This document shows positions 46,901 through 58,900 of a stretch of DNA of 64,000 nucleotides, one piece after another. A program made the translations under genes and the position numbers. Position 1 is the stretch's first letter. The number at the start of each line of letters is the position of its first letter. The DNA is from Scalesia atractyloides (taxonomy: Eukaryota; Streptophyta; Magnoliopsida; Asterales; Asteraceae). Location of the stretch: the NCBI GenBank assembly GCA_947069175.1, contig CAMTDV010000009.1:9185663-9249662 (forward strand). The letters run 5' to 3'. The notes beneath the pieces are model-generated. The model made no database searches, was not told where the DNA came from, and saw only the letters and a list, made by a program, of their open reading frames with translations.

Positions 46901-49900
46901 TATCGCAAGATTAAATTCGAAAGTAGACACACCAACAACAGAATCAAACCAGAGGATTAATTCCGATTCCAAAACCGTATCTACTTCTCGAACTGTCAAG
47001 ACACCTATTGACGGGTACAACTGGAGAAAATACGGTCAGAAACAAGTGAAAAGTCCTTCAGGCTCTAGAAGCTATTTCAAGTGCACATACAACGAATGTG
47101 ATGCTAAAAAGATTGAGTCATGTGATCAACACAATTCAGTCACAAAAATAGTTTATAAAGGTCAACACAAACATGAGCCACCTAAGAAAGTGTATAGCAG
47201 GAGGGGTAAGGTTTTATCGGGTTCTTCTCGAGGGAAAGAACGTAAAATGATCTCTGCACCGCCATCCAAACAACATAAATCAAGTGGCTCTATTAGTAAC
47301 GGTCTGATTTTAGTTGAAGAGATGGATGCACCACCGCCAAAACCGAGGCAAGTCAAACTTTCTGTTATTATTTTTGGTCAAATTTCTGTTTTAGGTACCC
47401 AACGTTTTTATGCCTGAAAAAACCATCGATATTACTAGGTAGTCTTCAAGTTAACGGCTTCAGGCACAACATGATGAAAATAAGTCAACAGTTTACTCGA
47501 CATATTTTTTTGATAGGGGTCAACTAAGGATGGCAATGGGCCGGGTATTGGTAATCCCATACCCATACCTGGTTGTAAAATCGTGGCCCAATACCCGGCA
47601 GGTAATTACCCGTCGGGTATCGGGTATACCCGTTAATTAGTTAAAAGATACCGATTCTGATTTCCCAATACAATATTTTACTATTATAACTATTATATAA
47701 TTTTTATCTATATAACTATTATAAATTAATATATACATTACATGCATGTAAGTTTTATGATAAATAAATAATAACATTATAATTTTTATACAGTTTTATT
47801 TATATACATCACAACACGTAAAATATACATAATATTATCAAATACATATACCAAAAGATTTGTTTTTTTCACATAATGAACCTACTGAAATAAGGCACTG
47901 ATAGATAAGGGTAAAGGGAAAATAAAAATATGCATAAAAATTTGGGTAAACGGGTATGTGGTTTTGGGTAATCACCGGGTATCATCTAATCCCATACCCG
48001 TCCCATACCCGGCGAAAATTTTTAAACGAATCCCATACCCGGCTCATAACCGTCGGGCTTTGAGTTCACCTGTCGGAGCTCGGATTTTTTTTTGCCATCC
48101 CTATGGTCAACCTGTAAGCAGAGGTGGCACCTTTTATCCGTTAAACTACAAATGAGTCAAATGGGTTAAGGTAGAAGATTTAACTAAAAAATCAAGTCGA
48201 AAGGGTTGGAAGCCATCCAAAATGTTATCAAATGCACATAACCTCTTAGAACCTCGTTTTTGGAAATGTTCAACTTTTTTGTAATAATATTAAGCACTTT
48301 AACAATGAAAAAAAAGTGTTTGCTGCTGGTCCGTTTTAACTCGCTTAAAAAGTTACCCGTTTTACGCCCTGCTTGCGGTATGCGCATATAATGTATATAT
48401 GTGTGGGCGCTCGTGGGGCAAAAGTGAAAGTGCACTAATTTTAACGTTATCTAATTTCTTGAAAATAATGTTAAAAGAGGGGGATGGTTAATCATGCATC
48501 ATGTGGTGGCGTTGATAAGGGGGTACATGCACTAATTGGCCTTTGTCTTAATTGCCGAGCGTTATGTGCCTTATGTCCAAGGCTTGATGCAAAACTACTA
48601 TCGAGCCGGGGATCTCACTGGAAGCAGCCTCTCTATTCCTACGGGGTAGAGGTAAGGCTGTCTACATCTTACCCTCCTTAGACCCTACCTTAGCTTTGCA
48701 ATTGGTGGGATTTACCGAGCATGATGATGAAAAAGTTACCCGTTTTGACTTGTTACTCGAATCTGCTTGACCGGCCCATCTTACCTCTATTACCTCTCCT
48801 ACCTGACTGTCTTTTATGCAATTAGCCTTATATGTTTCTAGTATGTTATGTGAAATGAGAATCTATATGATACGCTCTTACTTCATATGCCTAGCAGAAT
48901 GAAGAAGAGCAGCTCAGTAAGTCCCGGTTCTGTTCTGAAACCTCCAAAAAAGCCGAAGTTTGTGATACATGCAGCTAGTGATGTTGGAATATCAGCTGAT
49001 GGATATAGATGGAGGAAATATGGACAAAAGATGGTGAAGGGAAATCCTCATCCCAGGTGCGTACTTCATTAAAAAAAAGATTTATAATCGTAATATTTCT
49101 ATTAAAAATATGAAACTTTAGGCAAAAAGGGTTTCTGGTGTACCCAACCCTACTCGTTTTGACCCGTCAAAAACTTCCCTGTTTTTATCCGACCCTACTC
49201 GTTTTACCACTTCAAGTTTACTACTCACAAATAAGATCAAGCCTAGACCCTACAGATGAGAAAGAATAACATATAAATGGTAACTCAATTGTTTTTGGCT
49301 CATCAAAAAGAAGGATTCCCTTTAAGGCGAAGAGGAAAATCATCTTAACAGGGGGTTAGTACTCAGAAAGTGCGAGTGTAACAACAAGAAACCTTTTATC
49401 TAGATGTGGTAATTTTATCCGTTCACTTATAATCTGGTCGATTTGAGTAATGTACTAATCCATTTTTAATGTGTCAAATGGGTTAAGCTAAAATATTTAT
49501 ATTTAAAGGAAACAGGACAAACGGGTTGAATTTCATCCTAGGTGTGCATTTATATGTGTGTAAACCTCCTAAATCTTTTAATTATAAGTTTGGTTTTTTT
49601 ATGATATAGGTTTTATAATCATATGCTGCAAATTAACTTAAAAATTGGAATAAAAAGTGTGGATCATTCTAACCTGTCTGGACCTGTTTTGGCCCGCGCA
49701 ATTAAAAGTACTTGTCTTGATTCATTACCCAACTCTTTTGTTTTGGCTGCTATATTTCTATCCACTAATTGGGAAAAGCGAAAAGTGGAAACTTTAGAAT
49801 ATTAAAGAGTTGAGAATCCTCTAGCCTTAGAATGATAGAAATTTGACTATGGCTCTGTTTCTTTTTCCCCTTTTCATTTTTCCATGAGAAAGGTTGAAAG

Positions 49901-52900
49901 AAATCTAATTTTGACTTGGTAGGAAAAGAACGAAACTACTCTATAGTCTATATATACGTTTTCATTAGGTAAAGTCAATTAATCTATTCAGATCTTATAA
50001 ACGTAAGGGGTAATTTCATATACCCTCCTCAAAACTTGGTGTAAAATATATTTTACAAGTATACAACAAAAAAACATAATATCGAATATACCCATTTTTA
50101 TATTTATGACATGTATACACTTCCTATAAAACTTGCATTGGAAATTGAGAGTTTGGAGTGTAAGGAAAGGGAGTGGGGTATAATGTTCAATGGTCATATT
50201 ATAAATTGTAGGGATGAGCTCGGTACCGACCGGTACCAAAAGAACCTGTACCGAAAATCCTCAAAAGTGGGTACCCGTACCGAATATACCCGGTACGGTT
50301 CTGTACCAGTTTCGGTTCGGTACAGGTATTTGAGGGTAAAAACCAGTACCGAAAATGTCAAAAGTCGGTAGCGAATCGGTACCGAAAATGTACCCGGTTC
50401 GGTACAATCGGTACCGGTTCGGTACCGGTTCCGGTATGGTTTGCTCATCCCTAATAAATTGTATTTAATATAATGCATAATAATGAATTTTAAAAATTTG
50501 AATGGATGTATTTGTTATTAATATTTTTGATTGCGTAAATATGATATTGTGCAAGCTTTTAGGTGTATATATAAAATTACCCGAACGTAAGGGTTAATTA
50601 TAGACATTTGACATACCTTGTCTTTGTTCCTTTTTTTCTTATTCATACTTGTTTAGTTTTCTAAGTATTTCCAACTCTTAGCTATTTTATGTTCATATAG
50701 TATATAATTGTCCAGATACAGTTTAATCATTATATATTTGAATCTTTGATGGTTTATTTGATATATGTTTGAATACTTAATTGATGCTTCTTTGTTGAAG
50801 TATTTTGGTTTTTATTTGTGTAAGTAGAGTACACGTGTGTGTCTATTCTCCACCAATACGCATACACATGTCAAATCTATATATCAAGGAATGTACTGAT
50901 AATTTTTTTTAGAAATAACTTTGAGATACGACACCCGTTTTTTTTTGCAAGATGAACATTTACATCGAGATAGATGGTAAACGGGCAACAAGCTGCGCCG
51001 CTACCCCTTTTTGAATAGCAAAACTAAGTCTTTTAAAAACTACGTCCATAGATCTCGGGTCATAACATTACTATGCATGACCCTTTGAACTTGTCTAAGT
51101 AGGTTCACAGCCTCTGGTGCCGGGAAACCAAAAGAATCGAAAGCAAATGGGATAAACACGTGCTTGTTGTCAAGGCGCTTTCTCGTGTTTGGTCACTTTG
51201 CCCGAAGCAGCCTTTAAAGCAGCTTGACCCACCATGAAAACACTACCCCTAAGCCCATAAGCGGGGAAACCCCTGTTAAATCCACACATGCATGTTTTCC
51301 TCCTATCCATCCAAAGACCAGAATGTCGGCTGGTTGAAGGGTAGATGTCCCTTCTAATGGGCCAGTTAAGAAATTAACCGGTGCCTCTTTCTTAGCAGAA
51401 ATACTAGCGCACCTGAATATGTCAAAAAGGACATCCCTAACCAAATCATGTCGGTATTTGAACCCCGGGAGCTCTCTACAATGAACCGCATGCTTCCCAA
51501 AAGAATCCAAACACGCCTTATGACAAACATGGCGTATCTCATCTACCGGAAATAAAGGAATCATTAGGCAATACTTAAGGATAGTACGGTACTTCATCGG
51601 AGACATATGCTGGCCTAACCCATCTATAGGTATTGGAAGAAGAAAATCTTGTGCATGTGATGCTCGTAGACACTCAAAGACGGCTTTTTGTCTAACGGTC
51701 AAGTCATACTCTACTTCAATGTCGTGGACAATTTTACTAAAAAGAGCACTCACCAATGCATGTTGGATGTAGATGTAGTAGATGTATACCGATATATATA
51801 CAATGCGTCCATATCTCAATGTTTTGATAAATGTCAAACACATATGCCTACCCTTAGTACCTAGACATAGGTTAGCTAGGTTCACAGTTCTAAAATCCTA
51901 AATCTTAACCCCTAAACCAGGTTCACGTTACTAAAATGCACGTTGGTTATGCTTTATCTCTGACCGGATAAATTAAAAAAAATAGCTTTAGAGGACACGT
52001 GAACTGGGTTATGACTTATGCTACAAGAGTGTATTTATGATACATAAACCCTCCTAAAACATTAGATTAAAAAATTTTGATCCTCAAATAATATTAGTAA
52101 ATCGTATTTGACGACTGTAAAATTTTGGACAAAAAAGTGTTTCTGGTCAACCCAAATAGGTTTGTTGCTTTCCCATACCCAAGATTTACTTCTTTTGATT
52201 ACCCAACACAAGGGGGACACATGCTTAATTATCGGTACCGATATTATTATCGACAATATTGACCGATGTATCATCGATTTTCCCAATATCAGTACCTTTA
52301 CCTTTAATGCTGCTATTAGTGTTTTAAGTCGTAATTGTTAATTGTTAGTGTTTTAATAATTAGTGTTTTAAGTCATAATTGTTAATTGTTAAGTGTTTTA
52401 ATAATTAGTTCCTACTTGCTACAATTGTTGGTGTTTTGCAAGTTGCAAAAGGTTAATGGTAGGAGAGTATACTAAATTGTTAGTGTTTTGCAAGTTGCAA
52501 ATGGTTAATTTGTCAATGATAGGAGAGTATACTGAATTCTTAGGGTGAAATTACTATTTATATAAATTCACCATGATATTTAAATTACCGATATCCCATC
52601 GCGATGACTAATATTTCAAATAACGGTCCTTGACCGATTTTTTACTGCATTAAGTGCGTGATTATTTAGTACTTTTTTATCATATATAGCCAAGCTATTG
52701 GTTGGGTCTGGGGAGGGTGTGATGTAGGCAAACCTTACCTCTATTCCGAGGGATAGAAAGACTACTTCCAGTGAGACCCCTAACTAACACTGTGTTCCAG
52801 AGTTCACTAATGGAAGGAAAGGAAATAGAAAGAAAGAAAATATTTTGTGTTTCAGAGTTTCATTTAAGGAAGGAAAAGAAAGAAAAATAAAACATGTTGT

Positions 52901-55900
52901 GTTCCTGAGTTTCACTTGGAAGGAAAAGAAAGGAAGTGGAAGGAAAACTAGGCTAAATTCTTTAGTTTTTCTTAGAGTTAACTGCCATTTTCGTCCCTGT
53001 GGTTTGTTCACTTTTGCCATTTCAGTCCACTTTTTAAAAATGCGCGAGTTTCCTCCCTGACATACTGGAAACGCGCCACTTCAGTCCAAAAATTAAAACC
53101 CAGTTAAGTCAGAAAGGTCTAATAAAGGGTATTATTGTCCTTTCTTATTTCTTTTAATTTCACCTTTTCATTTCGCCTTATTTTATGTTTGAGAATTAAA
53201 TCTAACTTAATTGGTTTTTCATTTTTGGATTGAAGTGGCGTGTTTCTAGTATGTCAGAGAGGAAACTGGCGCATTTTTGAAAATTGGACTGAAATGGCAA
53301 AAGTGAACAAACCACAGGGACTAAAATGACAGTTAACTCGTTTTTCTTACCTTTCGATTGGAAGGAAATACATCCTTTCTTTTCCTTTCTTCCTTTTACT
53401 TTCTTTTCTTATCCCTCGTTAAGTGAACTCGGTAACAGAGCGTAACATAAATAGGCACATGGCTACTTTAAAACAACCGGAAAACATAGGGTATTAAAAT
53501 TTCTTTGAAGAAGAAGAGCGGTGGAGTTTTTGTTGCGTTTGAGCCTTCTAGGGTTAAATAAGTTTATGGATTTTAACATTTAACCCCTCTATCTTTCATT
53601 TGGTTACATTTAGTCATTAAAACTTGTAAAATTTTCATAAAAAGTGTAAAATTAGTTTGTGTATTTTAACATTTAACTCCCCTATTTTCACTAGCTTACA
53701 TTAGGTCCTTAAACTTTACATAAAAGGTATAAAACTAAAGTTATATATATAAAAAAGTTAGCTATTTTTTATTTCTTAAATTTTAACTACCTTATCGATA
53801 AACACCAAATAATGGGCTCTATTTCATCGCTATCGCTACGTAGCATATAGGTATGTTGTCGCTATTCGCTATCGATAACTATGGTTCTAACTATGGCCGT
53901 GGTTTGTCTCCTCCTAACATGACCGAACCATCTCAACCTTCCCCCTTATCTTATCTGATATACTAGCTACCCCTAATCTATTCCTGAAAACCTCATTCCT
54001 TGTCATATCCAACCTAGTGTGTCCACACATCCACCTTAGCATTCTCATCTCTGTTACCTCTAGTTTGCGCGTTTGTGTCTTCTTGATGGCCCAACAATAT
54101 GTTCCGTATAATATAGCAGGTCTTAACAGCAACCCTATAAAATTTCTTTTTTAATTTAGTTGGAAACCTCTTATCGGCTGCTCTCCACCTACACCATCCC
54201 ACCTGGATACGATGGGCTACATCACTATCTATCTCCCCATCCCTTTGTACAAATGATCATAAATACTTGAACTTAGTTGCCCGCAGGACCGCTTGTCCCC
54301 GAATGGTAATTTGAGTGTCTTCATCATCGTCCGCACAACTAAAATCACAATAAAGGTGCTCAGTCTTAGAGCAACTAATTCTTAAACCTTTACCCTCCAA
54401 AGGTGCTCGTCACTCCTCTAACCTCGTATTCAAGATCTGTTTACTCTTTGTAACTAAATAAATCCTCAAGCTTGGGCTCGACTCATCTATTTATATAAAT
54501 AAAATTATATTTATAAATATTTATGGTCGTTTAAGTTCGTGAGCTTAATCAAGCTTGGTGTATGAAGCTCGGGCTCAAACTAGTTTATTAAATGATTCCC
54601 ATTTAAGCTTGGGTTTAAGCTTGTTTTAGCTCGATCCGATTTGAGACTTTGAGCTTTTAACGAGTCAATTTTGAGCAGGTTGCAAGCAGCTCGACTCATT
54701 TACACTTCATATCCCTAAACCCAGCCTCCCTGTCCCACTCATTTTACACTAAAGTCCGACACTGTGACTTTAGTGGTGTAAATTGTAAACGACGACGAGG
54801 ATGTCTAGATCAACATCGAAGTCCAAGAGGTTCCGTAGTCAACCTAGTTTAAGTATTTGGGATCATTTCTATGTAGCGATGGAGACATAGATAGTGACAT
54901 AGCCTACCACGTGCAGGTAGGCTGGTGTACATTGTGCGGCACGAGGTTTCCAACTATTTTAAAGGGGATGTTAGACCTCGGTGTTCCGAAGAACATATTG
55001 TTGGGCCATGAAGAAGAACATGCGTATACGCTGGAGGTGACAAAGATGAGGATATTAAGGTGGATGTGTGGGCACACAAGGTTAGACCATATAAGAAATG
55101 AGTTTTTTTTCAGGAAAAAATAGGGTTGGGGTAACTGGTATATTAGATAAGATAGGGAAAGGGAGATTGAGATGGTTTGGACCTGTGAAGAGGAGACGTC
55201 CGGTTAGATCAACGGAAACCTTCATTGAAGAGGCAAGGACTAGAGGACCAAGGTAAAAGTGGTTATGTATTGTATTTTCTGAATGAATAATATGTTTACA
55301 AAGGATCCCTTTATATAGGGATTGAACCCTGGCACTAAACAAGGAAACAATAATCATAACCTAATAACAATACAATTACGAATATATGGAAACACAATCA
55401 CAAGCATAATTCTCGGCTAATACTCCCCCGCAGTTTGATCGGTCATGGGACAAACGGTCAAACTGGATCTAAATGACTGGAAAAGTTGTCGAGACAAACC
55501 CTTCGTAAATATATCCGCGTATTGATACGGAGCATGAACATGTAAGACCCGAACATGACCTAGGCGCACCTTTTCTCTGACAAAATGTATATCGATTTCG
55601 ACATGTTTTGTACGCTGATGCTGCACGGGGTTATCAGACAAATATACTGCTGAAACATTATCACAAAATACGACCGAAGCCTGGAGAAGGGGGACACGCA
55701 GCTCAAACAGAAGATTACGAATCCAAGTGACCTCAGCCACTGCGTTGGCGACCCCGCGGTACTCAGCCTCTGCACTAGAACGAGATACAGTAGGCTGACG
55801 CTTAGACGACCAAGATAGTAAATTATTCCCAAGAAAAACACAATATCCACTTGTAGATCGACGGGAATCAGGACACCCGCCCCAGTCAGCATCCGAGTAT

Positions 55901-58900
55901 GCAACCAAGGAATGTGTATCGGATTTTACCATTCGAATACCATAATCCAAAGGCCCCTGAATGTATCTAATAATGCGCTTCATGAAAGCATAATGTGGAT
56001 CATGAGGCTCATGCATAAACAAGCAGACCTGCTGTACCGCATAAGATATGTCCGGCCTGGTGAAAGTGAGGTACTGTAAGGCTCCCGCAAGGCTACGATA
56101 TAGAGTGAGATCATGAAACAAAGGACCATCTGTGGCACTTAATTTGGAAGACAGGTCAACAGGAGTGGCACAAGGCTTACAAGATGTCATATTGGCCCGA
56201 TTGATAATTTCTTTGCCATACTGTGTTTGATCCAAAAACAACCCATTAGCCGTGTGGGTGACCTTGATCCCCAAGAAATGATGTAATTCACCAAGGTCAG
56301 ACATGGCAAACTCTCGGGAGAGTGTTTGAATGATGTCATGCAACAATTTGTCAGAGGATGCTGTGAGGACAATATGATCAACATATAACAAAAGATATGC
56401 TATATCATGGCCGGTGCTGTAGATGAACAAGGAATTGTCACACGCGCTACTCTTAAACCCGTGGGATAAGATATAATTCGCAAAGCGTGTGTACCAAGGG
56501 CGTGGTGCCTGTTTAAGCCGGTATAAAGATTTCTTTAACCTGCACACAAAATCTGGAAACCATTTATCAATGAACCCAGGGGGTTGGTGCATAAAGACTG
56601 TCTCGTTGAGGTGGCCATGTAAGAAAGCGTTCTTGACATATAACTGATGAATAGGCCATGATTTGGAAACTGCAAGAGATAATACTGTTCTAATTGTGGC
56701 AGGTTTCACAACAGGGCTAAAAGTGTCCTCACAGTCAATGCCCACAGTTTGCGACTTCCCATTAACAACCAATCGTGCCTTATACCTCTCTAATGTACCA
56801 TCCGATTTAAACTTGTGGCGAAAGAGCCACATGCATCTGATCACCGGTCTATCAACCGGTCTAGGGACCAAATCCCACGTCTCATTTTCCTGTAAAGCAG
56901 TAAATTCAGCCTGCATAGCCAGTTCGGGTCGGTGAAGGCCTGGTGATAGGTTTTAGGGACGGAAGAGATGGTAGTGGTGTTAAGGGAATATAGGGGAGGT
57001 TTTAGGCTTCCGGTTTTGGATCGGGTGGCCATTGGGTGAGATGATTAGTTTTGGGTCGGCGGCTGTGGTACATCTGTGGGCTGTGGGACAACCGTAGGTG
57101 GCTGTGTAACATGCGTGGGTGGCTGTGGGACTGTAGGATGCGGTTGGGTAATGGGCTGTATGGGGGCCTGGTATGTTTGGGTCGATTGGGGGGCTGGTGG
57201 GTTTTGTGATGGTCGTGGGCGGCGAGTATAGGTGTAGCGAAAAGGTGAAGTAGTAGTGGGCCGAAGGGGAGCCGTGGGTGGTGGTGGGGGGTTGTTGGAG
57301 GCCATGGGTGGAGCAAAGGTAAATCCGTGAGGGGTTATGTCGTCTAGAAACCGGTATGATGGAGTGGGTGTGGGTATGGTGTGAGGGAAGACGGTTTCAT
57401 CAAACGAAACGTGCTGAGAAATAAAGACTTTCCTGGTCGTGGGGTCAAAGCACCGGTACCCACGAAAGTCAGGTGGGTAACCAAGGAATATGCACCTGAT
57501 GGACCTCGAGTGAAGTTTGTGGGGCTGAGTTGCGGATGTGTTAGGATAGCAGGCGCATCCGAACACCCGAAGATGGTCGTATGTGGGGTGACGAAGGTAG
57601 AGGGCAAAGGTAGGAGTAAAAAAATTAAGTCTTTTTGTAGGAAGAATATTGTGGAGGTAAGCGGCGGTGTGAAGGGCTTCGACCAAGAAACTAGGTGGAA
57701 GGTGTGAGTGGATAAGGAGAGCGCGAATGATGTCGTTTAGACGACGGATCATGCGCTTGGCACGGCCGTTTTGGGAAGAAGTTTGGGGACAGGAAAAACG
57801 AAATAACAAGCCATGCTGGCTGGCAAAGGTGTTAAAAGCATTGTTGTCAAACTCACCACCGAGGTCACATTGGAAGGTTTTAATATTTCTGTTGAATTGG
57901 GTGGCAATTAGGCGGTGAAACTTAACAAAAGTTGGAAAAGTTTCTGATTTGTATTTTAAAGGGTATACCCAAATGAAGTGTGAAAAGTTGTCAATCAAAA
58001 CAAGATAATATTTATACCCAGATTTACTTAACACGGGGGAAGTCCAAAGGTCACAATGAATGATATCAAATGGTGCAAAAGTAAAAGAATTAGATGCATA
58101 AAAAGGTAAACGTTTGCTATTGGAAAGCTGACAAGAGTGACAAAGACTAGATGTTTTGTTCTTATTACAAGAGAAATTAAAATGACGACTACGAACATCC
58201 AAGACTTGAGCGCCGGGGTGCCCCAAACAATCATGCCATGGAAGAGATGTGGAAGTGATGAATGCTGCTTGAGGTGGGAGTTCTGGCGGTGTGACAGGAT
58301 AGAGATCCCCGGTGCTATTGTGGCGGGAGAGAAGACGCCCAGTTCGAAGGTCCTTCAAAGAAAAACCAAAGGAGTCAAATTCAATGGAAACACTGTTATC
58401 ACGAGTAAATTGTATAACAGAAATTAACTTTTTAGTGATTTGTGGACAGTAAAGGATTCTGGGTAGTATGTAAGTGCGATTGGGTAAGGTTAAATAGCCC
58501 GTTCCAGACCCTTGAACTGGCAAGGACGCGCCATTGCCGACTAATATGTTACTGTTAATAGGAAAAGAGTCGGGAGTTTTGATCATACCTTGTTCATCTG
58601 TGGCGTGATGTTGCTCCCGTGTCCATAATTGAGTTCGGGTCATAATGGAGCTGCATCGAGGAGAAGGCTGCAGTAAGATCTGATGGACACATAGGATTGT
58701 CACCGGTGGGTTGGATGGAACTGAAGTGGGCCTGCGGTGTGTAAGGTGTGGAAGGGTATGGGGTTGGGCCGTAGGCGGGTGCGGTTTGGTTCAGGTTTGT
58801 CGAATGGGCTGCAGTATAGTGGGCGAACTGATTTTGGGCCTTGGGTTGGGAATAGGGAGCAGGGGCCTGGAAGGCGGGTTGGGTCGGGTAGGGGCAAGGT

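Larger units (their letters stand above)
47348..48897 (+). other. WRKY intron 3, GC-AG type
   Basis: The donor is AG|GCAAGT and the acceptor is cctagcag. GC donors are a known minor class and need a strong match at the other positions, which is the case here. The intron contains an hAT MITE (47525-48103) and a SINE (48364-48729). Confidence 0.7.

Noticed and set aside
47352..47357. GT donor (caa|gtcaaa) as the end of WRKY exon 3
   Set aside because: It would join exon 4 out of frame and reach a stop before the second WRKY domain, whereas the GC donor four bases upstream keeps the frame and matches the consensus.
51214..51885. Intact host gene of 223 codons
   Set aside because: The conserved part continues in another frame past the stop, the N-terminal ~50 codons look like random AT-rich sequence, and it sits inside a WRKY intron among transposons.
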